Origin: Cryptomeria japonica
Taxonomy: Eukaryota; Streptophyta; Pinopsida; Cupressales; Cupressaceae
DNA: 64,000 nucleotides
Direction of reading: 5' to 3'
NCBI RefSeq assembly: GCF_030272615.1
Contig: NC_081415.1
Location: 511,383,873 to 511,447,872, forward strand
The notes below the pieces were generated by a model, which was not told where the DNA came from, searched no databases, and was given only the letters and a program-made list of their open reading frames with translations. This document shows positions 11,679 to 23,127 of this stretch, in pieces. The position numbers and the translations under genes are program-made. How positions within the stretch are numbered: position 1 is the stretch's first letter; each line of letters opens with the position of its first letter.

Positions 11679-12673
11679 ATGGTGACTAACAGTTCAAATT
11701 CATCTAGTTCATCGGATCTATCTTTCAGAGAGATATTCCTAGGCTTGATTGAAAAAATTACACAGTATGGAAGATTCAAATGGAGACTCATCTAAGATGT
11801 CTTGGAAAGGAGATTTGGGAGATCACATAGAATGTTTTTACACCTCATAATCTGGTATTTGGAAATGCTACTCTGACAAACTTGGATAAGGATCTTGAGA
11901 ATGATTTTAGATCAAGATAAGCCCTCTTGTGTGCACTTTCTGATCAACAAATAATGGTATTAACTGACAAATCATCTAGAAAGGCTATATGGGATAAGTT
12001 GGAGACTCTTAATGAAGGTGACCCTACTGTGAAGATTTCTAAACTTGATGGTTACAGGGTGAGATATGAAAACCTAAAGATGGAATAAGATGAAAGGATT
12101 ACTACATTCACGGAAAGGGTAAATGAGATTGTTAGGGGAATTCAATATTGTGGTGGAACTTTGAGTGAAGATGAAATTGTTTCTAAAGTTCTGAGAACCT
12201 TACCATTGGCTTACAAGATGAAGGCTACTACAATTAATGAATTGAGAACAATGGCTAATACTTTTGTCAACAAAGATACCTTGGTTGGGAAATTATCTTC
12301 TTTTGAGCTTGAAGAATTTGGACCTTCTAGAGTTGTGAAGTCTGAACCCGCTTTTTAGGCATCTGTGTCAACAACCAATAAAAAATATTGGAAAGATTTA
12401 TATGCAAATGAATTAGATGATATGGAGAGAGAAGATGATGATTTTGAGAAACTTGAAGCACTATTTTCTAGAAGAGTACCTAAAGGACTGGTAGGAAGTA
12501 AGTATGAAGGAAAAACACCTTTTAAATGTTTTGCATGTAATAAGATTGGTCATTCTGCATCTAGATGTCTTGAAAGGAATTCAAGATTTGAAGAAAGTGT
12601 TAGAAGATCTTTTAAGCCTAACCCTAGATATCAGAACAAGTATAAGTACAGGAAAAACATAGACAAATCATAA
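11679..12673 (+). pseudogene. Copia gag
   Basis: An ATG at 11679 follows the leader. The frame is shifted near 11755 and then runs, with stops, to 12673. Typical copia gag blocks are present: AIWDKLETL near 11990, RVRYENLKM near 12060, LSEDEIVSKVLRTLP near 12160-12200 and an intact CX2CX4HX4C zinc knuckle, CFACNKIGHSASRC, at about 12530-12570. The zinc knuckle binds the element RNA during particle assembly. Stops at about 11910, 12087 and 12356 and the frameshift abolish a full product. Confidence 0.8.
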
Positions 12674-12849
12674 CTACATAGCAGATGAGGAAGGTATTTT
12701 TGACTCTAATGATCAACCAAGAGAAGACTCTACTAGTGGTTTTGGCAATAGAAAGGAATGGGTGTCTTGGCTATCAAGGAAGATGTTTCAGAACTGGAAG
12801 AGAATGTACATGAGGAGAAGGCACTTCCTGCTAAAATTGAAGACAAGGA

Positions 12850-13247
12850 TGAATAGGTAATTGAGAGTGGATGTTCACATCATATGACTAGAGATAAAAG
12901 AAACTTTCTATCTTTGCAAGAATTTGATGGTGGTCTAGTTAGATTTGGAGATGACAAAGCATGTATGATCAAAGGAAAAGGAACTATATCATTGGATGGT
13001 AAGAACAATATTGATAATGTTTATTTTGTTGAAGGTTTGAAGCATAATCTTTTGAGTGTAGGAAAATTGGTGGATAAGGGATTTCAATTACAGCTCAAGG
13101 ATGGAAAATGCAAAATCATTAACAGAGCTGGTTTGGAGATTGCAACCAGTACACAGACAAAAGGTAATATATTTCATTTGAATTCTGGTTAGAAGACATG
13201 TTTGATTGCAGAAATTGATGAGAGTTGGCTATGGAATAAGAGGCTAT
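12850..13247 (+). pseudogene. Copia protease and pre-integrase segment
   Basis: The aspartic protease motif reads V-I-E-S-G-C-S-H-H-M at about 12859-12890. Copia proteases have D-S-G here, so the catalytic Asp has become Glu, and the preceding Trp codon has become TAG. The downstream blocks VRFGDDKACMIKGKG and GLKHNLLSVGKL are well kept. The segment stops at the insertion site of the antisense solo LTR; the last five bases (GCTAT) are the left target duplication. Confidence 0.8.
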
Positions 13248-14722
13248 TGATGAATAATGATGAACAGTAAATACTCAACAGATACTAAGAGGGGGGGGTG
13301 AATCAGTATGGACAAAAACTTCTTCAACAACTTAAATTGCAAAGACTGCACTAACTGGTAAACAATATCACCAATCTAAATCAAGGCACTACCGATAAAA
13401 CACAATATGACTGTAAAAGACATAAACTGGTAACATCTAGATCTTCTCAAAACCTAATATCTCATCTAAACTTCACCCATATTCTTAAGCAAGTAATACA
13501 TCAGAAATACAATGACCATTGGACCAGCTTGCATTACCGTTTAATAGAAAACACTAAAACATAACATGAAAAAGCATCACAAATAACATATTGATTTTTC
13601 ACGTGGAAACCCAACTAGGAAAAACCACGGTGGGGATAAATACCCACAAGTTGTTCTTGAACTCTTCTGAAGTTCACTCTGTTAGGAGCCTAGTCTAGTT
13701 AAAGACTTTACAACAGGTTCTGCTAGGAACCTATCCAGCTAGGGATCACCCGATTAAGGGATGGCTAAATACCCAGTTAGAGGTTAAAACCCTGTTAAAG
13801 GTTACCTTGTGAGAGGATTTGAAGAACTCAATGATTTTGAGTCACCCTGTTAAAGGATTTACAAAAATCCTATTAAAGATACACGGTTAAGGGATTTTCC
13901 ATCTGCTAAAATGGTTAGAAGTCAACAGGTAATACACTGATCTGATAACAACACTTAATTCCAAGACAGATCCACTTCAGTTCCTTTACATCTGCAATCA
14001 CACTCTGTAGATCTCTAGTCTGGCAAGAATCACCTCACATACAATCATTTTCTAGCAACTTCAAATAAAAATCATCATCGATCTTATAGGAAACAATTAG
14101 GTCAGTGGCCAAAACCTAAAACCCTAAGCATCTAGGTTAATAATATAGTCGGTCCAATCCTAGCCATTTAAACACATTACATAGGGTAAAACAATCTTGA
14201 ACAAATCTCAAGATGTTCTCCATCATTCATTCTTCACTGCTTCTAGAAGCTGATAACCCATCATGTGTTCTTCACCGTTTACAAAGATTTTGTACATTCC
14301 CAAGGTGGATAGAATGAATCTTCTTCATGCAAGATCCTCAAGGAAATTCTTCATGTGCACAAGGCTGACGTGGCAACATGATCTAATCTTCATTTCAATG
14401 CTAACTCATCATAGGATGTCATCGGTCGAATCACATAGACTTGGAATGCATCAACTAGAAACCTTGAAGCTGAGACTACCAACCAGTAGTCATATCAAAT
14501 AAAACCCCATTACAAACTTTACATATACTAGTTCACACTCTAACATACCGGTTCACTTTTTGCATATACCAGTTCATACCATTATATCGATTCTCTTGCC
14601 AGTTTTCTTACTTCAATATAGCGGTTCATACTTCAGCATATTAACATCAATGACAACATACATATTGACATCAATGACAACATACAATCCTCATGTCATC
14701 AAACTCTGCACATATGCCAACA
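13248..14722 (-). mobile_element. Antisense solo LTR inserted in copia integrase
   Basis: A 1475-bp insert starts TGATGAAT and ends GCCAACA on the plus strand, so on the minus strand it runs TGTTGGC...TCATCA. It is flanked by perfect 5-bp duplications GCTAT (13243-13247 and 14723-14727). On the minus strand it carries the same modules as other LTRs here: CCACCGTGGTTTTTCC with TGGGTTTCCACGTG (about 13650-13600), then TGATTCACCCCCCCCTCTTAG (about 13305-13285). No internal region, primer site or second LTR is present, so it is a solo LTR, the usual product of recombination between two LTRs. Removing it with one GCTAT copy lets the host integrase frame continue. Confidence 0.85.
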
Positions 14723-15412
14723 GCTATGTCACATGAATTTTGATTGCATTGTAAATATCAGTTCAACTAAGGAAGTTAGAGATATACCTAAGATTGTGAA
14801 GCCATATAATCTGGTATGTAAAGAATGTCAAATGGGTAAATAGGTCAGAACCTCTTTTAGGAGTATATAAGATAAATCTAATGATGTTCTTGATCTTATT
14901 CATAATGATTTGTGTGGCACTACCAGAGTTAAAAATTTTCAAGGTGATAGATATTTCATGCTAATCATTGATGATTATTCTAGAATGATGTGGGTTACTT
15001 TTCTAAGGGAGAAATCTGAGGCTTTTGAAAAGTTTAAAATCTTTAAGGCTAAAGTAGAAACTAAGACACAATTGAAGATTAAATGTGTGAGGTCAGATCA
15101 TGGTGGAGAATTCACATCCGGTGAGTTTAATAACTTTTGTGAGAAGCATGGTATAAGGAGATAATTTTCTGCTCCCCGGACACCTCCGCAGAATGGAGTT
15201 GTGGAAAGGAATAACAAAACAATTTTGGATTATGCTAGAACAATGATGATGGAAGCTAGTCTACCTCATATCTATTGGAGAGAAGAAGTGAGAACAATAG
15301 TTTATACATTTAATAGAGTACATATCAAAGGAGAAACTGGTAAGACACGTTATGAGTTATGGTTTGGCAATAAATCTATAGTTAGATATTTCAGAATCTT
15401 TGGTAGTAAATG
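14723..15412 (+). pseudogene. Copia integrase, N-terminal and catalytic part
   Basis: Continues from 13242 across the solo LTR. The zinc-binding part has CHMNFDC near 14728-14750 and CKECQMGK near 14820. The catalytic core has the first Asp in IHNDLCG (about 14898-14920), the second in VRSDHGGEF (about 15090) and the Glu in NGVVERNNK (about 15200). This is the D,D,E triad that joins element ends to the chromosome. A TAG replaces a codon after QMGK and a TAA lies near 15162. It ends at GGTAGTAAATG, whose last five bases are the left duplication of the next insertion. Confidence 0.8.
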
Positions 15413-17540
15413 TGTGATATTTTGCCAGGATCTAGAGGCAATGGAAAGCACAAATAAGAGAGACAAAATACCCAAGATGAATAATTATTTACAACAACAA
15501 CCCCCTTAAGTGCAACTTAGGGGAATGCACTTAAGTCTATAATGCAACTAAGCAATTTAAGATGGGTCTCGGCTACAAGGCCATGTTAGGTACCCATGTA
15601 CAAATACAAATACAATCTCCCATAAATGGAGAAAGAGAGAAAAACCTAATGGGAAAAAACCCTTCCCCAAAAGAGAGATGATGAAAGCACACAATGCTCT
15701 CAATGATGAATGAGAAGAACAAAAAATATGTCCCCCCCATAATAGAGAAGAAGAGACCATGAAGCCCTCCCTCAATGTCAAATCTCCTACAAGGATGGTC
15801 CAATGATGTTGACCAAGTTACCTCCCCATAAGGAAGAAAGAGAGCCTATGCTACACCAATAATGTCAAAGTGTGACAAAACCAGGTACCAAGTCGATGAT
15901 GATGAATCACTCGTTGCACCAAAATAAAGATCAGGCATGAAGATAACCTTCTTTGAGCAACATCTAGATACTCGTAAATGGCATAAATACTAGTACAATC
16001 TAAGTATCATGAGAGCCATGCACAAATGTGTAAAATCTAAGTCTCAACTGGAGTCGTGCACCAAGTCTCACAAGATATTCCTAATCCACGTGTACAAGAG
16101 GATTACATCAAATAGTCAACAATGACAAGATACAAAGAGGTATGCTACTTTATGATAGTGTGAGTACAACATTGCTCAAGAAAGAGCATACATCTTGATA
16201 AAATATTCAAATGTGCAAACATGAAAATGATTGCACCAACAAAGAAGCCCTGTAGAATACTATAGATGAAGATGCCTCTGAATGGAATTTCACCAAGAGA
16301 TATAAATGAACAACTGACCCCCCATAAAACAATAATGTTGGAACTTGCAAATAACGTCAAAGTGGACTTGTAATTTCAATGATTAAAACTTGTCAAAATG
16401 AGATATAAGAGACTTCAACAAATACTACTAGTGATCTAAACTGAGATCCAAGCAAAATACAAGTACCAAATAGGCCAAAAAATGACCAAATACTGAAGTA
16501 CAATTTCTACTCACAATCATAGCAAACTAATGGAAAATTATGAAAGTAGACAAAAATTATGCACTTTCAAAAAAAAATGGCACCTGAAAAGGTGTCCATA
16601 TGAGCTCAAATGAAGCCTCCAAAGTTGTTAAAAATTGTGATTTCACAATTGCAGATAAACTTGTATCCGCAAATTAGAAAACTCCAACACCACTATACCG
16701 ATCCCACAATTCTACACCAAAACAAAAAAAATTGCTCAAAAAAAGGAGTTCAGATGACTAAGATATCAATATTTGAAAATTGTCTGCAAAATTATAATTT
16801 CTGGAACATTTCCACTATAGCTTCAAGCTTCAAATGCCTTTGAATTTGGCCCTTGAAGTCCGATTTGGATGAAACAAAAGGAAAAATGACTTTCTTGGAC
16901 CTCCTCAATGCAATGATGACCTCAAATTTGACCCATTAAGCTTTAATAATAACCTGCAATAGAAAGATCAAAAATTCAAACCCCAAATAACATCAAATTT
17001 CTCTCAATTAGCAAACCAATGACACTCTAATGGCACAGATACCATGTTAGATTTTGCCAATATCTAGAGGCAATGGGAAGCACAAATAATAGAGACACAA
17101 TAGATGATAGGAATAAACTGTATTCTATCAAGATAAAAATACTGATCAACTGGATAATCAAAAGTTGTTGTTATTTAATGTAGATGAGTTTTCTTATATA
17201 GGCAAGGCAATATGGATATGTGAGCACACAAACATGACATGTGGCTCAATAAGAAACAAGGTTAGGTAGGAAATATGTGTGGTAGGTAGGAGAAACAATA
17301 TAATATTCCACATGAGGTGGATTACCCACCGAAGGTGGAATTATCACTCCATAATAAGTGGATATGATAAAGTAGTAATAAGATCACAGCATAAAAGGTG
17401 GAAATTATCCTACACACACTATCCCATTGTGGTACAAACACCCAAGTGTCTGATACCCAAACTACTATAAAATGCATTATCCTAAGTAAAATTAAGTTTA
17501 GTGTAATAATATCCAAGATGAATAATTATCTACACCAACA
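15413..17540 (-). mobile_element. Antisense non-autonomous LTR element without coding region
   Basis: A 2128-bp insert has perfect AAATG duplications (15408-15412 and 17541-17545). On the minus strand the 5' LTR is 17540-17045 (496 bp, TGTTGGTGTAG...CTAACA). It is followed by TGGTATCTGTGCC as primer site. The 3' LTR is 15499-15413, only 87 bp, keeping the two ends of the 5' LTR and lacking about 410 bp between them. The purine tract CTTAAGGGGG precedes it. The internal 1.5 kb has no gag or pol. Its leader half matches 24280-24520 and its 3' half matches 26800-27085 of the element at 22659-27400, so both are one lineage. Confidence 0.85.
17193..17200 (-). promoter_or_regulatory. TATA box in LTR of antisense element
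   Basis: TATATAAG on the minus strand lies inside the full-length 5' LTR and is followed by a leader-like CTCATCTACATT. The same spot in the sister LTR at 22659-23127 reads TTTATAAG (about 22965). It is the likely start region for RNA polymerase II. Confidence 0.5.
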
Positions 17541-17545
17541 AAATG

Positions 17546-18667
17546 TTATATCAGGAGAGATGATATCATTAGCAAATTTGATCCTAGATGTGATGAAGGC
17601 ATATTTCATGGTTGTTCTAATGAAAGAAAATCATATAGATGTTATAACAAGAGATTGTAGAGAATTGTAGAGAGTGCTAATGTTAAGTTGGATGAGTTGA
17701 ATAGAGGTCAAATCAGAGTTTATGAGAAGGAACCGGTGGTGGAAATGATTATATCTGAACTGGTAGCATCTTTACAAGAACAGAGTGTTGAACCAGTTAC
17801 TCCGGAGTATCAAAAAATTCAATAGTAACTGAAGAACCGACAAGAGGAACACAAAGCCAGAAGACTCCTAGGTATGTGAGATTGAATCATTTAGAAGATG
17901 AGATCATCAAGGATAAGAACAATGGAGTGATGACAAGAAGAAAAATGGCAACTAATGAGGTATCTTTAATTTCTCAAGTTGAAATGCTATCAGTAATTGA
18001 AGCATGTAAAGATGAATATTGGTTGAAAGATATGGAAGAAGAATTAGATCAGATTGAGAAGAATAACACATGAACTTTAGTTCCCCGGCCTAAAAATAGG
18101 AATACTATTGGAACTAAATGGGTTTTTAATAATAAATTGAATGAGGATGGTCAAGTTGTAAGGAACAAGGCTAGATTGGCTTGTAAAGGATATTCTCAGA
18201 AGGAAGAAATTGATTATGGTGAGACTTTTTATGAAGCTATAAGATTATTTCTTGCCTATGTTGCCTATAAAAACTATAAGGTTTATCAGATGGATGTTAA
18301 CTGTGTATTTTTTAAAGGGGATCTTGATGAGGAAGTTTATATTGAGAAACCTAATGGTTTTTCATTATCAAATGATAAAAACATGGTTTGTAGGTTAAGG
18401 AAACCTTTATATGGATTAAAACAAGCACCTAGAGCCTGGTATGCAAGGTTGGATAAATATCTTTTGAAGCTTTCTTTTACTAAGGGTGATGCTGACAGTA
18501 ATTTATATTATAACATCACTGATGACGATATACTGATTATTGAAGTATTTGTTGATGACATTATTTTTGGAGATGAAGATAAGTTGTGCATGGAATTTTA
18601 TAAGAATATGGAGAAAGAATTTGAAATGTCTATGATTGGGGAAATGAAATTTTTCTTAGGTTTGTAG
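17546..18667 (+). pseudogene. Copia integrase C-terminus and reverse transcriptase
   Basis: The integrase C-terminal block resumes directly after the insertion with YIRRDD and FDPRCDEGIFHG. A linker with stops follows, then RT from about 18000. Blocks seen are GTKWVFNNKL near 18110, KARLACKGYSQ near 18165, QMDVNCVFFKGDLDEEVY near 18288 and LYGLKQAPRAWY near 18408. The catalytic motif FVDDIIFG lies at about 18547-18570. The longest open piece is 18137-18667 (176 codons). RT copies the element RNA into DNA in the virus-like particle. A frame change near 17820 and stops at 17665, 18071 and 18665 break the protein; F replaces Y in YVDD, which is common in copia. Confidence 0.85.
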
Positions 18668-19503
18668 ATTACTCAGACTCATAAAGGTATTTCCATCTGT
18701 CAAACTAAGTATGCTAGGGAATTTTTGAAGAAATTTGGTATGGGAGATTCTAAACCAGTAAGTACTCCTATGGGTAAAATTGAGAAATTGACAAGGAAAG
18801 ATGTTTCTACATCGGTAAATTCTACAAGATACAAATCTATAATTGGAGGTCTTCTTTATTTGACTTAGACGAGGCCTGACATAATGAATGTTATTTGTAT
18901 TGCATCTAGATATCAGAGTGATCCTAGAGAAAATCATGAGAGTGCGGTGAAAAGAATTTTTAGATACTTGCAAACAACATCAAAATATGGTTTGTGTTAC
19001 CCTAAGGATGATGACTTTACTTTAAGTACATATACAGATGTTGATTGGGCTGCATATGTGGATGATCGAAAAAGTACTTCTGATGGAGCTTTATTTCTTG
19101 GAAAGAAGTTGGTTTCATGGATCAGTAAGAAATAGTCATGTACTTCTTTATCTACTACTGAAGCTGAGTATGTTACATTGCCACTACTAACTATACATAG
19201 GTTCTATAGATGAAACAAATGTTGAAGGATATCAAAGTGGATTGCACTGGACTAGTAGTTATTCACTATGATAACTCTGCTACTATTGACATATCAAAGA
19301 ATCCAGTATTTCATTCCAAGACAAAGCACATATCTATCAAGTATAGCTTTTTGAAGGAGAAGGTGGAAGAAAATAAAGTCAGACTAGTTTATGTGAACAC
19401 TAAAGACCAGATTGTAGATATTTTCACTAAACCTTTGCCTAAAGAACCATTTGAGTACCTGAGAGACAAGTTAAGGGTTTCTGCCCCTCTGATAGAGAAC
19501 TGA
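18668..19503 (+). pseudogene. Copia RT C-terminus and RNase H
   Basis: Continues with stops from the RT. It includes a RPDIMNVICIASRYQ segment near 18872. The RNase H core has YTDVDWAAYVDDRKSTSDGA near 19030-19090, a STTEAEY-like block near 19150 and IVDIFTKPLPKEPFEYLRDKL near 19410-19475. A frame change lies near 19190 (18884-19135 is in one frame, 19210-19503 in another). RNase H removes the RNA template after first-strand synthesis. Confidence 0.8.
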
Positions 19504-19915
19504 TTGATTCTTTTTGGCATCAGTCCGGTATGTATTTTCAGAGATATCATTCATTCTGACACTGATGTGGAGATGGTACTTCTCAGGGGGAGTAGTTCAC
19601 TTTGTGTTTTAGTGGTTTTTGTTTGTGCTTTGATATTTATATCAGATTTCTGGCATTGATGTCAAAGGGGGAGATATATTGATGTGAGAAACAAAAAAGG
19701 GAGTTGGATACATTAGGGGGAGAGATATGTGTGTAATTCAGAGCTTTACAAAGATATCATTCACAGGGGGAGTTTGGTCTATTTCAGAATTTCATTGCCA
19801 TATCTTTATGTTGGAGATTGTTGGTTGTCTTCCAATAGGGGAGACTTATTTGGAATTTCTTGGTACTTCGATATTTTTCACATCTAGTGTTGCCATCAAT
19901 GCCAAAGGGGGAGAT
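19504..19915 (+). promoter_or_regulatory. 3' spacer with repeated purine tracts
   Basis: The spacer between RNase H and the 3' LTR contains at least five AGGGGGAG-type runs, at about 19585, 19665, 19713, 19764 and 19903. The last, CAAAGGGGGAGAT directly before TGTTGG, is the plus-strand primer tract. The run at 19659-19672 sits in an almost identical local context (GATGTCAAAGGGGGAGAT), so it looks like a duplicated tract. There is no envelope-like frame. Confidence 0.65.
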
Positions 19916-21132
19916 TGTTGGCCATTTTGAGGAATTGATTATGTTTTGCATTCATGTTTTGTCATTGATGTCAACACTAGCTATTTTGGATGCTTGACCA
20001 ACACCCTTCTAGTCCTGGTAGGTTGTGTGGTTTTTGGTTGAATTGGATCCGACATGATCTGGTATATGCTTCGATATGGTTTTGTTATGGAATTAGCTTA
20101 TTCATGATACTCATGTTCATATTTAGTAAGTTGATTTTGGTGTGGTGATTGGATGGTATCCCGTTTTCTTCAAAGCTTGGTTTGTGGTTCTTTTTGAGGG
20201 TTTCACCAACAGAGATTTGATGAAGATATTTTATGATATGCATAAGTGGTGTTGGTGTAGCTTTCGGTATGGATTCAGGATGTTGAGGGTAATCATGTTC
20301 GAGACTTGGTGGATGGAGATCATTTCTTTAGTGTGTGGACCTATATAGGGTATCGGTTGATCTAGGTTATAGACCAACTTGATGTAATGTGTGGATTGGA
20401 CCTCTTCATGTGTTTGCAAGATGTCTTATGTGTTGGATATTATTTATTTGGTCTAAGGATAGCATTTTTTGTAATTATGTAATTGGTTTATTGTCTAGTG
20501 GCTGACCTAATTGTTTATGTTCGAGGGTTTGTATATTTATGATGTAAGATCTCATTGTAGATCATCAAGGGATATTAGGATATAGGAATGTGATATGGAT
20601 ATGTAATGTGGGAATAATGTAATATCATTTAGGAAAAGGATTTGGTTGATCATTGGAGATCAAGTTGGGTTTATGTAAGAGGATTTAGTCCTCCGGTATT
20701 GAGATTAACTAGAACTATACTCAGGCATAGGAGATGTTATCTTTGCAGTTCATTCATTTTTCTGGATTGTAGTTTGGATTTCTATGTAGTCAGTGAGACT
20801 CCTTTTGTGATGAGTAGGGGGCTCTAGGATATTGGCCTTCTTGCAAGTGTAGGCCCCTCAATTGTAATTCACATATTTACTGTAGAAGTATGTGGATAGG
20901 CTTCCCTCCATGGCTTTTCTCTTTACTAATTTTTCCACATATAAATCTTGGTGTCATATGGATGGTATTTATTCTTTGATTATTGTTTATACTTAATCAG
21001 TTTAATTTCTATTCCGATATTTGGTTTAAGCATTCCGGTATTAAATTTTTAATTGCTAAATATTCTGGCAATCTGTAACAACTGATTCACCCCCGCTCTC
21101 AGTTGTCTTCCAGTTATTTGAATTGTCTAACT
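19916..21132 (+). repeat. 3' LTR of copia element 10397-21132
   Basis: Begins TGTTGGCC right after the purine tract and pairs with 10397-11620. It shares the CCATGG / TTTTTCCACAT module (20889-20939) and CTGATTCACCCCCGCTCTCAGT (about 21082-21103). It ends GTCTAACT where the 5' LTR ends ATCTAACA. Confidence 0.85.
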
Positions 21133-22010
21133 ATTGATACCCTAGTTTTTGTTTGTAAGGGAGATAGCCCTAGCCTTTGTGTTCTATTTGTTCTTTTTTC
21201 TCCAATTGAGGTGGAGATTCCCAATGATATTCTGGTGCTCAGTCTCTTGGTTGTTATTTTGAATGCCATGGACATTGTTGTCGAAGATGGAAAGTACTGG
21301 CATGGGGTTGTTGATGCCCTATTTCTTTACTATTGGAGAGCAAAGAATGGTCTTCTATATGGTGTACCTCCCTTATCCCCTATTGAGGAGGGGATTTTGG
21401 AAGTTTTCTTGTACATTTCTTTGTTCTTTCTCAAAATCAAGGTTAAGGGTTTCTTTCAGAAACCCATTGCTAGTTGTGGGAGCCTTATAAGACTCATTCT
21501 TACTGGTAGTGAGAGCCTTATAAAACCCACTCTCAAGGTTGAGAGAGCATGGAAAAACCCTATGTATTTTCCTCTTTTTGAGGGCTAGGCCGGATGCTGG
21601 CAGTTTTCAAGGGCTTAGTTTGGCCAGTCTTTATTTTTTGTTACGATCAAGTTTTGCTGATGATTTCTTGATAATTTTGTTACTGGTTAAGGGAGCTTGG
21701 GAAAACCCTTCTTGTTGGCTGAGGAGGCCACACAAACCCTTTTTTTCATGTCTTTGAGATCTATAAGCTGTTTTAGATGTATTGCTTCTACTAGCATGGT
21801 TTGTTTTGTCTTATCTTTGTAGTTTGGTTGGTGTTGGTTTAGCTTTGTCTACTATGTATTTTTTATCTATCTTTCTGTAGTGTCCCTTTGTTGGTTCCAA
21901 ATCCATGAAAAATTTGAGGGTTTCAGGTTCCTTCAAAACATTTTGTATGGGGTTTCTCATCCCCTCAAAACCTGTTTATCCTAATTAAAAACATGGATAA
22001 AATTGACGTT
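21133..22010 (+). repeat. Downstream half of interrupted T-rich repeat, with 3' tail
   Basis: Continues the sequence interrupted at 10396. A long open frame (21103-21588) is T-rich and shows no family resemblance. The end, CCTCAAAACCTGTTTATC followed by CTAATTAAAAAC (about 21972-22002), is a variant of the tail at 8970-9000 and 49490-49525. I read this as the 3' end of a member of the same repeat class. Confidence 0.4.
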
Positions 22011-22523
22011 ATGGACATAAGATTTATGTTGGGGTTGTAACTTTTTCTTGTACCATTTGTCATTGTTTGTGTTTTATATCTTTATTTGACCCATTATTGA
22101 TATTCGATATGATAAATTTATAGTGGGTCCATTTTACTTTGAGCTAGTTAAAAAATTATAAGTATAAATAAGTTGGAATATGACCTTATTCAATCTTTCT
22201 TTCCAATTTTATACCTTTTCCTTTCTCTCATGAATTGTTTGTTAGTGCATTCTATATTTAGGAGGCATACTTTTTTAGTTTAAGCTCACTTAATCAATAC
22301 AATCTTTAGTTCTTTGACCTTATTGTAGTTTCCTAATTTTATATTAGCTTTCATTTTCTTTCTATAAAGTATCTCCTTATTCTTTTGTAGTCATAAATAT
22401 TTTGTGCATCAATATAATTATTAAGTTTTTGAGAACATCTATCTTGCTTGATTTCCATTTGTGACTGATGATTTTATTGCATGTGATTCATGGGCTTGTT
22501 GGGTTGAACAAATAATTCCAAAA
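22011..22523 (+). mobile_element. Possible 5' LTR of an older copia element
   Basis: The interval ends at AATTCCAAAA followed by TGGTAACAAAAC (22524-22535). This resembles the primer-site region TGGTATCAAAAC of the element at 22659. Length from a TGTTGGGG at about 22027 would be close to 500 bp, similar to its relatives. No partner LTR was found, so this is inference. Confidence 0.25.
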
Positions 22524-22658
22524 TGGTAACAAAACTCTAGATTTGATAAGTTCTTGTCTAGATTTTGAGAATCTCAACCTTGTGGAGAAAAGTGAACTCA
22601 TCCTGGACAAAAGTAATTTTCTAGTTTTCACCATAGCCACAAAAATCCATTTGGTTTT

Positions 22659-23127
22659 TGTTGGTGTAATTATTTATTCATATAGGATATAATTACACCT
22701 TACTTAACTTGACTTAGGACAATGCATTTCATAGTATTTTGGATATGAGATACTTGGGGAAGTGTGCACATTGGGATGATGCATGTAGGAGAATTTATAC
22801 CTTTTGGGGTTTTATCTTGTTGTTACATTCCACATTCAGTGGGTGATCTACCTAGAATATTATATTATTTCTCCTACCTACCCCTACCTATTCTTACCTA
22901 CCCTTGTTTCTCATTGAGAAACATGTCATGATTGTGTTCTCACATATCCATATGGCCATGTCTTTATAAGAAGGCTCATCTACATTTTATATATTTTTTT
23001 CATGATTCAGTTGATCAATATTTTGTATCTTGATTAGAATACAATTTATTCTCATCAAATATATTTGTCTCTCTTTTGTGCTATTCAATATACTCTAGTT
23101 CTTGGCTATTTTCAGCAAATTATTACA
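22659..23127 (+). repeat. 5' LTR of element 22659-27400
   Basis: TGTTGGTGTAATT...AATTATTACA. It contains a TTTATAAG TATA-like box near 22965 and is similar along its length to the minus-strand LTR 17540-17045. The primer site follows at 23128. Confidence 0.85.

Larger units (their letters stand above)
10397..21132 (+). mobile_element. Ty1/copia element, complete outline, twice interrupted
   Basis: Two direct LTRs of about 1.22 kb (10397-11620 and 19916-21132) bracket an initiator-Met-type primer site, gag, protease, integrase, RT and RNase H in copia order, and a purine tract before the 3' LTR. Removing two antisense insertions (13248-14722 and 15413-17540) leaves about 7.1 kb, a usual copia size. 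Terminal bases have decayed: the 5' LTR begins CG instead of TG and the 3' LTR ends CT instead of CA. No matching target duplication was found (GCTGG left, ATTGA right). Many stops and frameshifts make it defective. The purine motifs and long LTRs fit the SIRE-like branch of copia; that is an inference. Confidence 0.9.

Noticed and set aside
14263-14502. 79-codon ORF inside the antisense solo LTR
   Set aside because: It is on the strand opposite the LTR and has no relatives; LTRs do not normally encode proteins.
19504-19915. Possible envelope-like ORF after copia RNase H, as in some SIRE elements
   Set aside because: The spacer is only about 400 bp, dominated by purine tracts, and the short ORF at 19727-19930 has no signal peptide or membrane pattern worth noting.
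10392-21137. Target duplication for the outer copia element
   Set aside because: GCTGG at the left and ATTGA at the right do not match and no shift of one or two bases helps; the ends have decayed.
21103-21588. 161-codon ORF next to the copia 3' LTR
   Set aside because: It begins inside the LTR and runs into T-rich repeat; no family resemblance, so treated as repeat sequence.
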